DNA of 64,000 nucleotides from Nicoliella lavandulae (GTDB taxonomy: Bacteria > Bacillota > Bacilli > Lactobacillales > Lactobacillaceae), in assembly GCF_037546185.1 (NCBI RefSeq), contig NZ_JAWMWH010000001.1, positions 1,302,001 through 1,366,000 on the forward strand, written 5' to 3'. Position numbers and translations under genes: made by a program. A model generated the notes under the pieces. The model worked only from the letters and a program-made list of their open reading frames with translations, made no database searches and was not told the origin of the DNA. Shown one piece after another: positions 51,693 through 59,712 of the stretch; positions within the stretch are counted from its first letter, which is position 1; every line of letters starts with the position of its first letter.

Positions 51693-53495
51693 CTAACTTT
51701 TATTAGTGTCTGAGGTGGGATGGCCTAAACTCAACTGAATCGTTTGCGCAACGGTACTAGCAATCCCTAGTGATTCAATTTCAGCGACACTAGCCGTTTC
51801 AATGTTTTTCATTGAGCCAAAATGTCGTAATAGCTTATTTCTGGTCTTTGGGCCGACCCCTTTAATCTCATCTAACCGGGAACTTAACGAATGTTTAGTG
51901 TGGACCTGACGATGAAAACTAATTGCAAATCGGTGCACTTCATCTTGAATTCGTTGAACTAAATAAAAGGCCTGACTTTTGGGATTTAAGTTCACTGGCT
52001 TATCAGTATCACCAAATAACAAATCTGCCGTCTTATGTTTATCATTTTTAACCATTCCAGCAACTGGAATATTTAAATTCAATTCATTTACTAAAACATC
52101 CTTAACTGCATTCATTTGAATGACTCCACCATCCATTAAAATTAAATCTGGTAGTTCAGCATGTTCCTTCAATAATCTAGAATAACGTCTGCGAATAACT
52201 TCTTTAGTACTGGCGGTTTCATCAGCATGATCAACCGTAGTCAACTTATACTTACGATATAATTTACGATTAGGCTGCCCATCTTCAAATACGACCATCG
52301 CTGATACTAAATCAGTTCCTTGAATATGTGAATGGTCAAATGCCTCAATTCGATGACCACGTTGAATTCCTAAATCATCGGTCAGTTCATTCATTGCACC
52401 GGTCGTTTTAATTTCATCTAGTTCAATTAACCGAAACTTTTCATCTAGTACTAACTTAGCATTCTTACCTGCCATTTCCAATAAATCCCTTTTTTGTCCT
52501 CTTTTAGGGGTCCTAACTGGGACAGTTAATACTTTATTCAAAACATCCTTTGGCAGCGAATCAGGGACTAAAATTTCCTTTGGTAATGGTTGATCACGTT
52601 GTTGATAAAACTGAACAATAAAGCTGGTCATTTCATCCACTGCTGAATTAATAATGGGGAATGTCTTCTTTATTCGTTTCATTAACCGCGCCTGCCGAAT
52701 GAAAAAGACCTGAATTGAAACCCATCCCTTATCATAATAAAAGTTAAAAATATCACGCGGCGTATTATCTTGTGAAATAATTTTTTGCTTTTCAACGGTA
52801 GCTTCAATATATCTAAGCTGATCTCTTAAATCGGCAGCTCGTTCAAATTCTAAGTTTTCAGCTGCTTCAGTCATTTTCTTTGTTAACGTACGCTTAGCAA
52901 TCCCAACATTTCCATTTAAGAACGATTTAATATGCTTAATTTGGTGTTCATATTCTGCCTTAGGCACGGTTTTAAAACAAGCCCCTAAACATTGACCCAT
53001 GTGATAATATAAGCATGGGCGATGTTGAAATCCATTGCAGCGTCTTAGGGGGTACATTTTCTGTAAGAAGTTTAGCGTTTCATCAGCAGCATAAACATTT
53101 GGATATGGTCCAAAATAATAACCGCCATCTTTTTTTACGTTATTAGCAATCATAATTCTAGGATCTCGTTCGTTAGTAATCTTAATGTATGGGTAACCAT
53201 TGTTTCCCTGCTTAAGCTGAATATTGAAATAGGGCCGGTGCTTTTGAATTAATGTAATTTCGAGTAAGAAGGCCTCTTTATCGGTTGAGGTAATAATAGT
53301 TTCAAAATCAGCAATCGTTGAAACTAATTTAGCAGTTTTGCCAGTATGACTACTCTTAAAGTAAGAACGCACCCGATTTTTTAGATTTTTAGCCTTACCA
53401 ACATAAATAATGTGGCCATTAGCATTCTTCATCAAATAACAACCTGGTAAATCAGGCAGTAGTTTTAATTTATTTTCAATATGTTCTGAAGCCAT
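51693..53495 (-). CDS. uvrC: Excinuclease ABC subunit C
   Basis: A 600-residue nucleotide-excision-repair nuclease making both incisions around DNA lesions. The N-terminal GIY-YIG domain reads LPDLPGCYLMKNANGHIIYVGKAKNLKNRV. A UvrB-binding UVR motif lies near 200-230 (NLEFERAADLRDQL). The C-terminal RNase-H-like nuclease shows EAFDHSHIQGTD, and a helix-hairpin-helix pair is present (LDEIKGVGPKTRNKLLRHFGS). ATG 53495 has AAGGAAG upstream. Confidence 0.97.
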   Translation of the reverse strand: MASEHIENKLKLLPDLPGCYLMKNANGHIIYVGKAKNLKNRVRSYFKSSHTGKTAKLVSTIADFETIITSTDKEAFLLEITLIQKHRPYFNIQLKQGNNGYPYIKITNERDPRIMIANNVKKDGGYYFGPYPNVYAADETLNFLQKMYPLRRCNGFQHRPCLYYHMGQCLGACFKTVPKAEYEHQIKHIKSFLNGNVGIAKRTLTKKMTEAAENLEFERAADLRDQLRYIEATVEKQKIISQDNTPRDIFNFYYDKGWVSIQVFFIRQARLMKRIKKTFPIINSAVDEMTSFIVQFYQQRDQPLPKEILVPDSLPKDVLNKVLTVPVRTPKRGQKRDLLEMAGKNAKLVLDEKFRLIELDEIKTTGAMNELTDDLGIQRGHRIEAFDHSHIQGTDLVSAMVVFEDGQPNRKLYRKYKLTTVDHADETASTKEVIRRRYSRLLKEHAELPDLILMDGGVIQMNAVKDVLVNELNLNIPVAGMVKNDKHKTADLLFGDTDKPVNLNPKSQAFYLVQRIQDEVHRFAISFHRQVHTKHSLSSRLDEIKGVGPKTRNKLLRHFGSMKNIETASVAEIESLGIASTVAQTIQLSLGHPTSDTNKS

Positions 53496-53511
53496 ATTTT
53501 CACTTCCTTAT

Positions 53512-53540
53512 ATGACAAATAAAGCGGTTTCTGATATTAT
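53512..53540 (+). promoter_or_regulatory. Promoter of the 57-residue protein gene
   Basis: ATGACA (53512-53517), 17 bases, TATTAT (53535-53540), 35 bases before the ATG at 53575. Confidence 0.65.
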
Positions 53541-53574
53541 AAAATAAAAGTCAGTACAGTCAGGAGATGTAATC

Positions 53575-53748
53575 ATGGGACTAAAGATTAATAAACAAAA
53601 TGATTTGGATAAGTTATTTGGTAAATTTGCTAGTATGGATCCAAAAGATAATGATCGTGACAAATTTATGAAAAAAGATGACAAAAAGAGTCAATCCAAA
53701 GGTAACAACAAGAATAAGATTTTATCTCAAGATAAAACCGATAAATAA
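53575..53748 (+). CDS. Small basic protein, SPJ_0845-like
   Basis: A 57-residue plus-strand gene with its own promoter, an AGGAGAT ribosome site and a terminator, so it is very probably real. The protein begins MGLKINKQNDLDKLFGKFASMDPKD and ends in a Lys/Asn/Asp-rich, probably disordered tail. The N-terminal pattern (MGL, then NDLDKLFxKFA) recalls the small SPJ_0845 family of Lactobacillales, whose function is unknown. It is convergent with engB and divergent from uvrC. Confidence 0.8.
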   Translation: MGLKINKQNDLDKLFGKFASMDPKDNDRDKFMKKDDKKSQSKGNNKNKILSQDKTDK

Positions 53749-53755
53749 GTATTTT

Positions 53756-53782
53756 AATAGCTCTCATAATCTGAGAGCTATT
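53756..53782. terminator. Bidirectional terminator between the 57-residue gene and engB
   Basis: A perfect 11-bp AATAGCTCTCA/TGAGAGCTATT stem with a 5-base loop; a T-run follows on the plus strand and a shorter one on the minus strand. Confidence 0.92.
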
Positions 53783-53784
53783 TT

Positions 53785-54366
53785 TTATTTGATTTGATTT
53801 TCAATCCAATTCCAAACCTGATCTTTTCCAGCCTTAGTCTTAGCAGAAAACATAACCAAATCATCATTATTAACATCAATTGCTTTATGAATCATGCTAG
53901 CTTGTTTATTCCATTTACCACCAGCAATTTTATCCATTTTAGTGGCCACTACTAACCGTGGAACGTCAAAATAGGCGAGCCATTCAGCCATTTGCTTGTC
54001 ATCTTGAGTTAAGTCATGTCGACCATCAATTAACATAATAACCCCTTTTAACTGGGGTCGCTGAGTTAAATAGGTTTCAATCATATTTCCCCATTTTTCG
54101 CGCTCTGCTTTAGAAACCCGTGCATATCCATAGCCAGGCACATCAACAAAGTATAATGAATCTTCAACCTCATAAAAGTTAAGCGTTTGCGTTTTACCAG
54201 GCTGATTCGAAGTATGGGCATAGTTTTTGCGGTTAATTAAAACATTAGTCAACGATGATTTCCCAACGTTAGAACGACCCACTAATGCGATTTCAGGATA
54301 GCCAGTTTTAGGATATTGGGCAGGACTAACGGCACTAATCAATAAATTAACGTTATGAACATCCAT
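53785..54366 (-). CDS. engB: Ribosome biogenesis GTPase EngB/YsxC
   Basis: A 193-residue GTPase for 50S assembly. G motifs: GRSNVGKSSLTN (G1), DVPGYGYARVS (G3), ATKMDKI (G4) and FSAKTKAG (G5). Length is typical. ATG 54366 has AAGGAGA upstream, directly behind the clpX terminator T-tract. The clpX-engB neighbourhood is conserved in Firmicutes, so engB is probably expressed by read-through. Confidence 0.97.
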   Translation of the reverse strand: MDVHNVNLLISAVSPAQYPKTGYPEIALVGRSNVGKSSLTNVLINRKNYAHTSNQPGKTQTLNFYEVEDSLYFVDVPGYGYARVSKAEREKWGNMIETYLTQRPQLKGVIMLIDGRHDLTQDDKQMAEWLAYFDVPRLVVATKMDKIAGGKWNKQASMIHKAIDVNNDDLVMFSAKTKAGKDQVWNWIENQIK

Positions 54367-54381
54367 GTAATTTCTCCTTAA

Positions 54382-54407
54382 AAAAAGCAGGTATCAACCT
54401 GCTTTTT
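54382..54407 (-). terminator. Terminator between clpX and engB
   Basis: An 11-bp AAAAAGCAGGT/ACCTGCTTTTT stem with a 4-base loop lies 4 bases after the clpX stop. Its T-tract runs straight into the engB ribosome site. Confidence 0.92.
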
Positions 54408-54411
54408 CATT

Positions 54412-55656
54412 TTATTTTGCACTTTGTTTTAAAACAAGTTTTGGATCAGCGTGATTATCAACTGAATCTTTAGTAACGATTACTTTTTCTACATCGTCAC
54501 GACTAGGTACTTCAAACATAATGTTTTCCATTACCCCTTCAATGATGGATCTTAATCCACGTGCCCCAGTATCACGTTCAATCGCTAACTTAGCCATGGC
54601 CTTAAGCGCATCTTCATCAAAGTCTAATTCAACATTATCCAATGCTAGTAACTTCTTATATTGTTTTACTAAGGCATTCTTAGGTTCAGTTAAGACCCGT
54701 ACTAAATCGGATTCTGTTAATTTGTTCAAAGCAGTTAGGATTGGTAAACGACCAATAAATTCTGGAATTAATCCAAACTTTAATAGATCTTCAGTGATAA
54801 CGTGTTGCATAATTTCATTATCATCCATGTCAGCTAATTCATTATCATCAGAACCAAATCCGATTGTCTTCTTACCTAAACGATCCTTAACGATACTTTC
54901 AATTCCATCAAACGCACCACCAACAATAAAGAGAATGTTAGTAGTATCAACTTGAATGAATTTTTGTTGAGGATTTTTACGACCACCTTCAGGCGGAACG
55001 TTAGCAACCGTTCCTTCCAAAATCTTCAATAGTGATTGTTGAACCCCTTCTCCAGAAACATCACGGGTAATTGAAACGTTTTCAGATTTTTTAGCAATTT
55101 TATCAATTTCATCAATGTAGATAATTCCCTTTTGGGCTCTGTCAACATCAAAGTCAGCATTTTGTAGTAGCTTCAATAGGATGTTTTCAACATCTTCACC
55201 TACATATCCTGCTTGAGTAAGTGTCGTTGCATCTGCAATTGCAAATGGAACGTTTAAAATCTTAGCTAATGTTTGAGCTAAATAAGTTTTACCAGAACCA
55301 GTTGGTCCAATCATTGCAATATTACTCTTTTGCAATTCAGTATCACCTGGCTTATCAGTACCTAAACTCTTGATTCGCTTGTAGTGGTTGTAAACAGCAA
55401 CAGCTAGCGTCTTTTTAGCTTCGCTTTGACCAATTACGTATTGATTTAATTTATCAACAATTTCAGCCGGCGTTAATGATTTAATTTCACCGCTCTTACT
55501 TTCTTGAGCTAACTCTTCATCAACAATTTGTTTACATAAATCAATACATTCATTACAAATATAAACACCAGGTCCTGCAACAATCTTTTGCACTTGATCC
55601 TGTGACTTTCCACAGAACGAACAAATTACTGGTCCTTTTTCATCATCATCAAACAA
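54412..55656 (-). CDS. clpX: ATP-dependent Clp protease ATP-binding subunit ClpX
   Basis: A 414-residue AAA+ unfoldase that feeds substrates to ClpP. The N-terminal zinc-binding domain has CSFCGKSQ and CNECIDLC. Walker A is GPTGSGKTYLAQ, Walker B IIYIDEIDKI; the pore loop GYVGEDVE and the ClpP-contacting IGF loop (KKTIGFGSDD) are present. The start codon is TTG 55656 after GAGGTG. It follows tig, the usual tig-clpX order. Confidence 0.97.
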   Translation of the reverse strand: MFDDDEKGPVICSFCGKSQDQVQKIVAGPGVYICNECIDLCKQIVDEELAQESKSGEIKSLTPAEIVDKLNQYVIGQSEAKKTLAVAVYNHYKRIKSLGTDKPGDTELQKSNIAMIGPTGSGKTYLAQTLAKILNVPFAIADATTLTQAGYVGEDVENILLKLLQNADFDVDRAQKGIIYIDEIDKIAKKSENVSITRDVSGEGVQQSLLKILEGTVANVPPEGGRKNPQQKFIQVDTTNILFIVGGAFDGIESIVKDRLGKKTIGFGSDDNELADMDDNEIMQHVITEDLLKFGLIPEFIGRLPILTALNKLTESDLVRVLTEPKNALVKQYKKLLALDNVELDFDEDALKAMAKLAIERDTGARGLRSIIEGVMENIMFEVPSRDDVEKVIVTKDSVDNHADPKLVLKQSAK

Positions 55657-55746
55657 ATAAATACACCTCGCATTTCCATCTAATACATATCAGTTCCAAT
55701 AATATAGCATATTTTATAAAACAGATAAAATGTTTTGCTTAAAATA

Positions 55747-55780
55747 AAAACCAGTTAGCTAATAACGCTAACTGGCTTTT
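55747..55780 (-). terminator. Terminator after tig
   Basis: CCAGTTAGC and GCTAACTGG pair, with outer AAAA/TTTT pairing around a one-base bulge and T-runs on the minus strand, 13 bases after the tig stop. Confidence 0.88.
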
Positions 55781-55792
55781 AACAATTAAGAA

Positions 55793-57115
55793 TTATTCTG
55801 CGCTATCGCTTTTTGATTCTTTGCTAGCAGATTTAGTTTGTTTTGCACTATCTGTAATTAACTTAACAGCATCTTGAATTGCAATATCATGCTTAAGCAT
55901 ATCTTCTGATAAAGCACTCTTAATAGCGTCTTCTTTCATTCCATATTGCTTAGCTAAAGTCTTAACTTCTTCTTCAACGTCTTTTTCAGTTGGTTTGATG
56001 TTTTCGGCTTCAACGATTGCTTCAAGAACTAAGTTAGTCTTAACACGGCGACTAGCACCATCAGCAAATTGCTTCTTAAGATCTTCCTTAGAAGTTCCAG
56101 TTAATTGGAAGTACATTTGAGCATTGATTCCTTGTTGTTGCATGTTAGCAAGGTATTGATCCATTTGACGTTCAGTGTCTTCATCGATCATTGCTTGAGG
56201 AATGTCCTTAACTTCAGCATTATCAACTGCACCACTAATCGCTTGATCTTCGATTTCGTTCTTAGCAGCAGTTTCCTTTTCTTGCTTAAGTTGGTCTTTA
56301 ACCTTTTCCTTTAATTCATCAAGGCTATCTACGTCTTCATCAACGTCCTTAGCAAATTCATCATCAAGTTTTGGTAATTGTTTTTCCTTAACTTCGTGAA
56401 TCTTAACCTTAAAGGTAGCCTTCTTACCTTCTAATTCCTTAGCTTGGTAATTTTCAGGGAAAGTAACGTGAACATCAACTTCATCGCCAGCCTTGTGACC
56501 AACTAATTGATCTTCAAAGTTATCAATGAATGAGTGGGAACCTAATTCTAGTGAGTAGTTGTTAGCTTGACCACCATCGAATTGTTTACCGTCAACGTAA
56601 CCATCAAAATCAATAATTACAGTGTCGCCTTCAGCAGCTGGTTTGTCTTCTTTAAGCACTAATTCAGCTTGTGATTGACGCTTCTTTTCGATTGCTTCGT
56701 CAATATCCTTCTTGTATACACGAGTATTTTGCTTTTCAACAGGAATTCCCTTGTATTCACCTAACTTAACATCAGGCTTAACAGTAACGATTGCCTTTAA
56801 TACCCATGGCTTGTCCTTTTCAAGTGATTCAACATCAACTTGTGGTTGAGCAACTGGTTCGATACCAGCTTCCTTAACAGCTTCACTATAAGCTTCTGGA
56901 AGTAAGATATTTAAAGCATCTTGGTATAATGATTCTTCGCCATACATTTCATTAAAAATTTGACGAGAAACCTTTCCCTTACGAAAACCAGGGATACTAA
57001 TATTCTTTTTATTCTTTTGGAAAGCTTTATCTAAACCTTCCTTAATTTTATCAGTACTAATTTCGAATGTTAATTCTCCATCATTAGTACCTTTCTTTTC
57101 CCATTTTGCAGACAT
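55793..57115 (-). CDS. tig: Trigger factor (ribosome-associated chaperone and prolyl isomerase)
   Basis: A 440-residue chaperone. The N-terminal ribosome-docking signature is ISIPGFRKGKVSRQIFNEMYG. An FKBP-type PPIase domain covers about 160-245 (GDTVIIDFDGYVDGKQFDGG), and a helical C-terminal substrate domain follows, ending in a Ser/Lys/Asp tail. ATG 57115 has GGAGGGAA upstream. It is preceded by a long 5' leader and followed by a terminator before clpX. Confidence 0.97.
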   Translation of the reverse strand: MSAKWEKKGTNDGELTFEISTDKIKEGLDKAFQKNKKNISIPGFRKGKVSRQIFNEMYGEESLYQDALNILLPEAYSEAVKEAGIEPVAQPQVDVESLEKDKPWVLKAIVTVKPDVKLGEYKGIPVEKQNTRVYKKDIDEAIEKKRQSQAELVLKEDKPAAEGDTVIIDFDGYVDGKQFDGGQANNYSLELGSHSFIDNFEDQLVGHKAGDEVDVHVTFPENYQAKELEGKKATFKVKIHEVKEKQLPKLDDEFAKDVDEDVDSLDELKEKVKDQLKQEKETAAKNEIEDQAISGAVDNAEVKDIPQAMIDEDTERQMDQYLANMQQQGINAQMYFQLTGTSKEDLKKQFADGASRRVKTNLVLEAIVEAENIKPTEKDVEEEVKTLAKQYGMKEDAIKSALSEDMLKHDIAIQDAVKLITDSAKQTKSASKESKSDSAE

Positions 57116-57236
57116 GCTATTCCCTCCGAGTGAAAATTTTATTGAATTGATTTAATTTGGATCGACTAAATAGTCATCCAACTTCGTTAAACTACTAATC
57201 AAATTAGATTAATTAGTCCAAATAACTACATATAAA

Positions 57237-57265
57237 AGTATACCATCTTAGCTAAAATCAAGCAA
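57237..57265 (-). promoter_or_regulatory. tig promoter
   Basis: On the minus strand TTGCTT (57260-57265), 17 bases, TATACT (57237-57242). It implies a 5' leader of about 110 bases that contains a GGAT-GACT/AGTC-ATCC hairpin near 57163-57183. Confidence 0.65.
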
Positions 57266-57315
57266 TTAAAGGCATCAAATCATTAGTCGATTCCAACAAT
57301 ATTTTAATATAAAAT

Positions 57316-57355
57316 AAAAAAAGAGATTTGAAGCAGAGCTTCAAACCTCTTTTTA
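57316..57355 (-). terminator. Terminator after tuf
   Basis: AAAAAGAG-TTTGAAGC pairs with GCTTCAAA-CTCTTTTT around one mismatch and a 3-base loop, with T-runs on the minus strand, 16 bases after the tuf stop. Confidence 0.92.
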
Positions 57356-57371
57356 AAAAAATTAGTTAAAA

Positions 57372-58559
57372 TTAGTCATCGATAGCAGAAACGATACCGG
57401 CACCAACAGTGTGTCCACCTTCACGAATAGTGAACTTAGTACCCTTTTCGATGGCAACTGGCTTAGTTAATTCAACCTTGAATGTAACGTTATCACCAGG
57501 CATAACCATTTCAACACCGTCTTCTAGTTCAATAACACCAGTAACATCAGTGGTGTGGAAGTAGAATTGTGGACGGTAGTTTGAGAAGAATGGAGTATGA
57601 CGTCCACCTTCTTCTTTACTCATGATGTAAACTTCACCAGTAAACTTCTTGTGAGTAACAATTGAACCTGGGGCAGCAAGTACTTGACCACGAACAACTT
57701 GGTCACGGTCAACACCACGAAGTAATACCCCAACGTTATCTCCAGCTTCACCTTCGTCAAGAGTCTTACGGAACATTTCAAGTCCAGTAACAGTGGACTT
57801 CAATACGTCTTCAACAAGACCAACGATTTCAACTGGGTCACCAACGGCAATCTTACCACGGTCGATACGACCAGAAGCAACAGTACCACGACCAGTGATT
57901 GAGAATACGTCTTCAACAGGCATTAAGAATGGCTTGCTGTCATCACGTTCTGGAGTTGGAACGTATTCGTCAACGATATCCATTAACTTCAAGATAACTT
58001 CTTCTTGTTCCTTGTCACCTTGTAAAGCCTTAAGTGCAGAACCACGAACAACTGGTACATCGTCACCAGGGTAATCGTATTCTGAAAGTAATTCACGAAC
58101 TTCCATTTCAACCAAGTCAACTAATTCGTCATCATCAACTAAATCAGTCTTGTTTAAGAATACAACGATGTATTCAACACCAACTTGGCGAGCTAAAAGG
58201 ATGTGTTCACGAGTTTGTGGCATAGGACCATCAGTTGCGGCAACAACTAAGATAGCACCATCCATTTGAGCAGCACCAGTAATCATGTTCTTGATGTAAT
58301 CAGCATGTCCTGGGGCATCAACGTGAGCATAGTGACGTTTTTCAGTTGAGTATTCAACGTGAGCAGTGTTGATCGTGATACCACGTTCACGTTCTTCTGG
58401 AGCAGCATCAATATCTGCGTAGTCTGAAGCGTCAGCTAAACCTTTGTCAGCTAAAACCTTTGTGATAGCTGCAGTTAAAGTAGTCTTACCATGATCAATA
58501 TGGCCAATAGTACCAATATTTACATGGGGTTTTGTTCTTTCATAATGTTCTTTTGCCAT
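57372..58559 (-). CDS. tuf: Elongation factor Tu
   Basis: A 395-residue GTPase that delivers aminoacyl-tRNA to the ribosome. G1 is GHIDHGKTTL, G3 DAPGHADY and G4 NKTD; domains II and III are complete, ending TVGAGIVSAIDD. Note HVDAPGHADYIKN as usual, but NIGTIGHIDHGKTT where many species have GHVDHGKTT. Codon use appears strongly biased, fitting high expression. ATG 58559 has a strong AGGAGG. Three tandem promoters precede it. It stands alone rather than in an str operon. Confidence 0.98.
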   Translation of the reverse strand: MAKEHYERTKPHVNIGTIGHIDHGKTTLTAAITKVLADKGLADASDYADIDAAPEERERGITINTAHVEYSTEKRHYAHVDAPGHADYIKNMITGAAQMDGAILVVAATDGPMPQTREHILLARQVGVEYIVVFLNKTDLVDDDELVDLVEMEVRELLSEYDYPGDDVPVVRGSALKALQGDKEQEEVILKLMDIVDEYVPTPERDDSKPFLMPVEDVFSITGRGTVASGRIDRGKIAVGDPVEIVGLVEDVLKSTVTGLEMFRKTLDEGEAGDNVGVLLRGVDRDQVVRGQVLAAPGSIVTHKKFTGEVYIMSKEEGGRHTPFFSNYRPQFYFHTTDVTGVIELEDGVEMVMPGDNVTFKVELTKPVAIEKGTKFTIREGGHTVGAGIVSAIDD

Positions 58560-58624
58560 TAATGAAACCTCCTGTTATTTTCGAAAGACTAGTATCGCGC
58601 AATTGCAATACATCTTTTAGTATT

Positions 58625-58652
58625 ATTATACTACATCTTCTCAAAAATACAA
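58625..58652 (-). promoter_or_regulatory. tuf promoter, proximal
   Basis: On the minus strand TTGTAT (58647-58652), 16 bases, perfect TATAAT (58625-58630), about 65 bases before the tuf ATG. Confidence 0.7.
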
Positions 58653-58684
58653 AGTTGTATCGCTCTCAAGAAGAATCCTCTAAT

Positions 58685-58713
58685 ATTATATCCATTGCAT
58701 TGCTATTTGTAAA
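58685..58713 (-). promoter_or_regulatory. tuf promoter, middle
   Basis: On the minus strand TTTACA (58708-58713), 17 bases, perfect TATAAT (58685-58690). It is the best match of the three. Confidence 0.8.
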
Positions 58714-58743
58714 CACATAAAGGACATATTTTCGATAGTTTAG

Positions 58744-58772
58744 ATTAAATCAAGTTTTCATTTAATTGTCAA
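58744..58772 (-). promoter_or_regulatory. tuf promoter, distal
   Basis: On the minus strand a perfect TTGACA (58767-58772), 17 bases, TTTAAT (58744-58749). It begins directly after the stop codon of the upstream TPR gene. Confidence 0.65.
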
Positions 58773-58773
58773 G

Positions 58774-59688
58774 TTATTTTATAGAATCTACTAATTTTAA
58801 TAATTTTTGTTGCCATTCATAAATCGACTTAGTCTCTGAATCCATTGACTTTAAGTCGGGACGTTGACCCCTTTGCATATCATATGCAACCGTTATCCAA
58901 CGATCATAATCACTTATAATCTGGTCTGAAAATGGATATAGGTAGGCTAAAAATAAATTAAAAGTTTTGACCATGTTTTGCAATAAGTCTGGTGAATTTT
59001 GACCAAATCGAATCTCAAGTTGCCTAAAAATTGCTTTAGAACTTTTCATTTCCGCTAATGGAACTAATTGGCTTAAATTAATTTGATGTAATTGACCATC
59101 AATCCAACTAATCTCAATTTCATCTGATAGCTGTAATTCCCTAAGCACATCTAGCAAATTAAAGCGAATAGCCGGATTTAAATAGGGATCTGTTAGTGCT
59201 CCCTTAGCAGCATTAAAGTAAGCCTTAACGGGCAAATTCATTGCTTTAACAAGAGTTTCACTTTGGTGACTTAATTTACTGCCCCCAATGTGATACAAGG
59301 CGTTTGTTAATTGATCAACAACATCGCCATGTTGTTCTACATATTGATTTGATGCCTTATCTAAGCGCTGTTGTAAGATTGATTTGATTTTAAGATCATT
59401 CACTGTATTTATCATAATTTGGCTTTGGATAAAGTTTTGGTTAAGAATAAACACTTTTACCATCAACTCGAAATCTTCAAGACTATCCCGATAGTCATTA
59501 ATCATTTCGAGCATGTATTCTTTAGCTTCTAAATAAGATTTATCAGCAACTAACGCCTTAACCAATAATTGATTCGCTTTTTTGGAAGGATCATTTTCAT
59601 AAATCTTTTTTAAATCTGTAACCGCAATGGAATAGTGATGTTGGTCTAAATTATCATAAATCGCTTTCCATAATTGATCATAGTTCAA
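58774..59688 (-). CDS. Tetratricopeptide-repeat-like cytosolic protein
   Basis: A 304-residue, largely helical protein without membrane segments. The N-terminal 110 residues show TPR-like helix pairs (LDQHHYSIAVTDLKKIYENDPSKKANQLL, then KSYLEAKEYMLEMI and NFIQSQIMINTV); the rest has weaker repeats. It resembles the TPR protein (YsoA) that lies near tig-clpX in Bacillus, but the match is by position and repeat type only. Start TTG 59688 with GGAAG upstream. It follows the RNase J gene by 24 bases. Function unknown; probably protein-protein contact. Confidence 0.75.
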   Translation of the reverse strand: MNYDQLWKAIYDNLDQHHYSIAVTDLKKIYENDPSKKANQLLVKALVADKSYLEAKEYMLEMINDYRDSLEDFELMVKVFILNQNFIQSQIMINTVNDLKIKSILQQRLDKASNQYVEQHGDVVDQLTNALYHIGGSKLSHQSETLVKAMNLPVKAYFNAAKGALTDPYLNPAIRFNLLDVLRELQLSDEIEISWIDGQLHQINLSQLVPLAEMKSSKAIFRQLEIRFGQNSPDLLQNMVKTFNLFLAYLYPFSDQIISDYDRWITVAYDMQRGQRPDLKSMDSETKSIYEWQQKLLKLVDSIK

Positions 59689-59712
59689 AATAACTAGTCA
59701 CTTCCAATCAAA

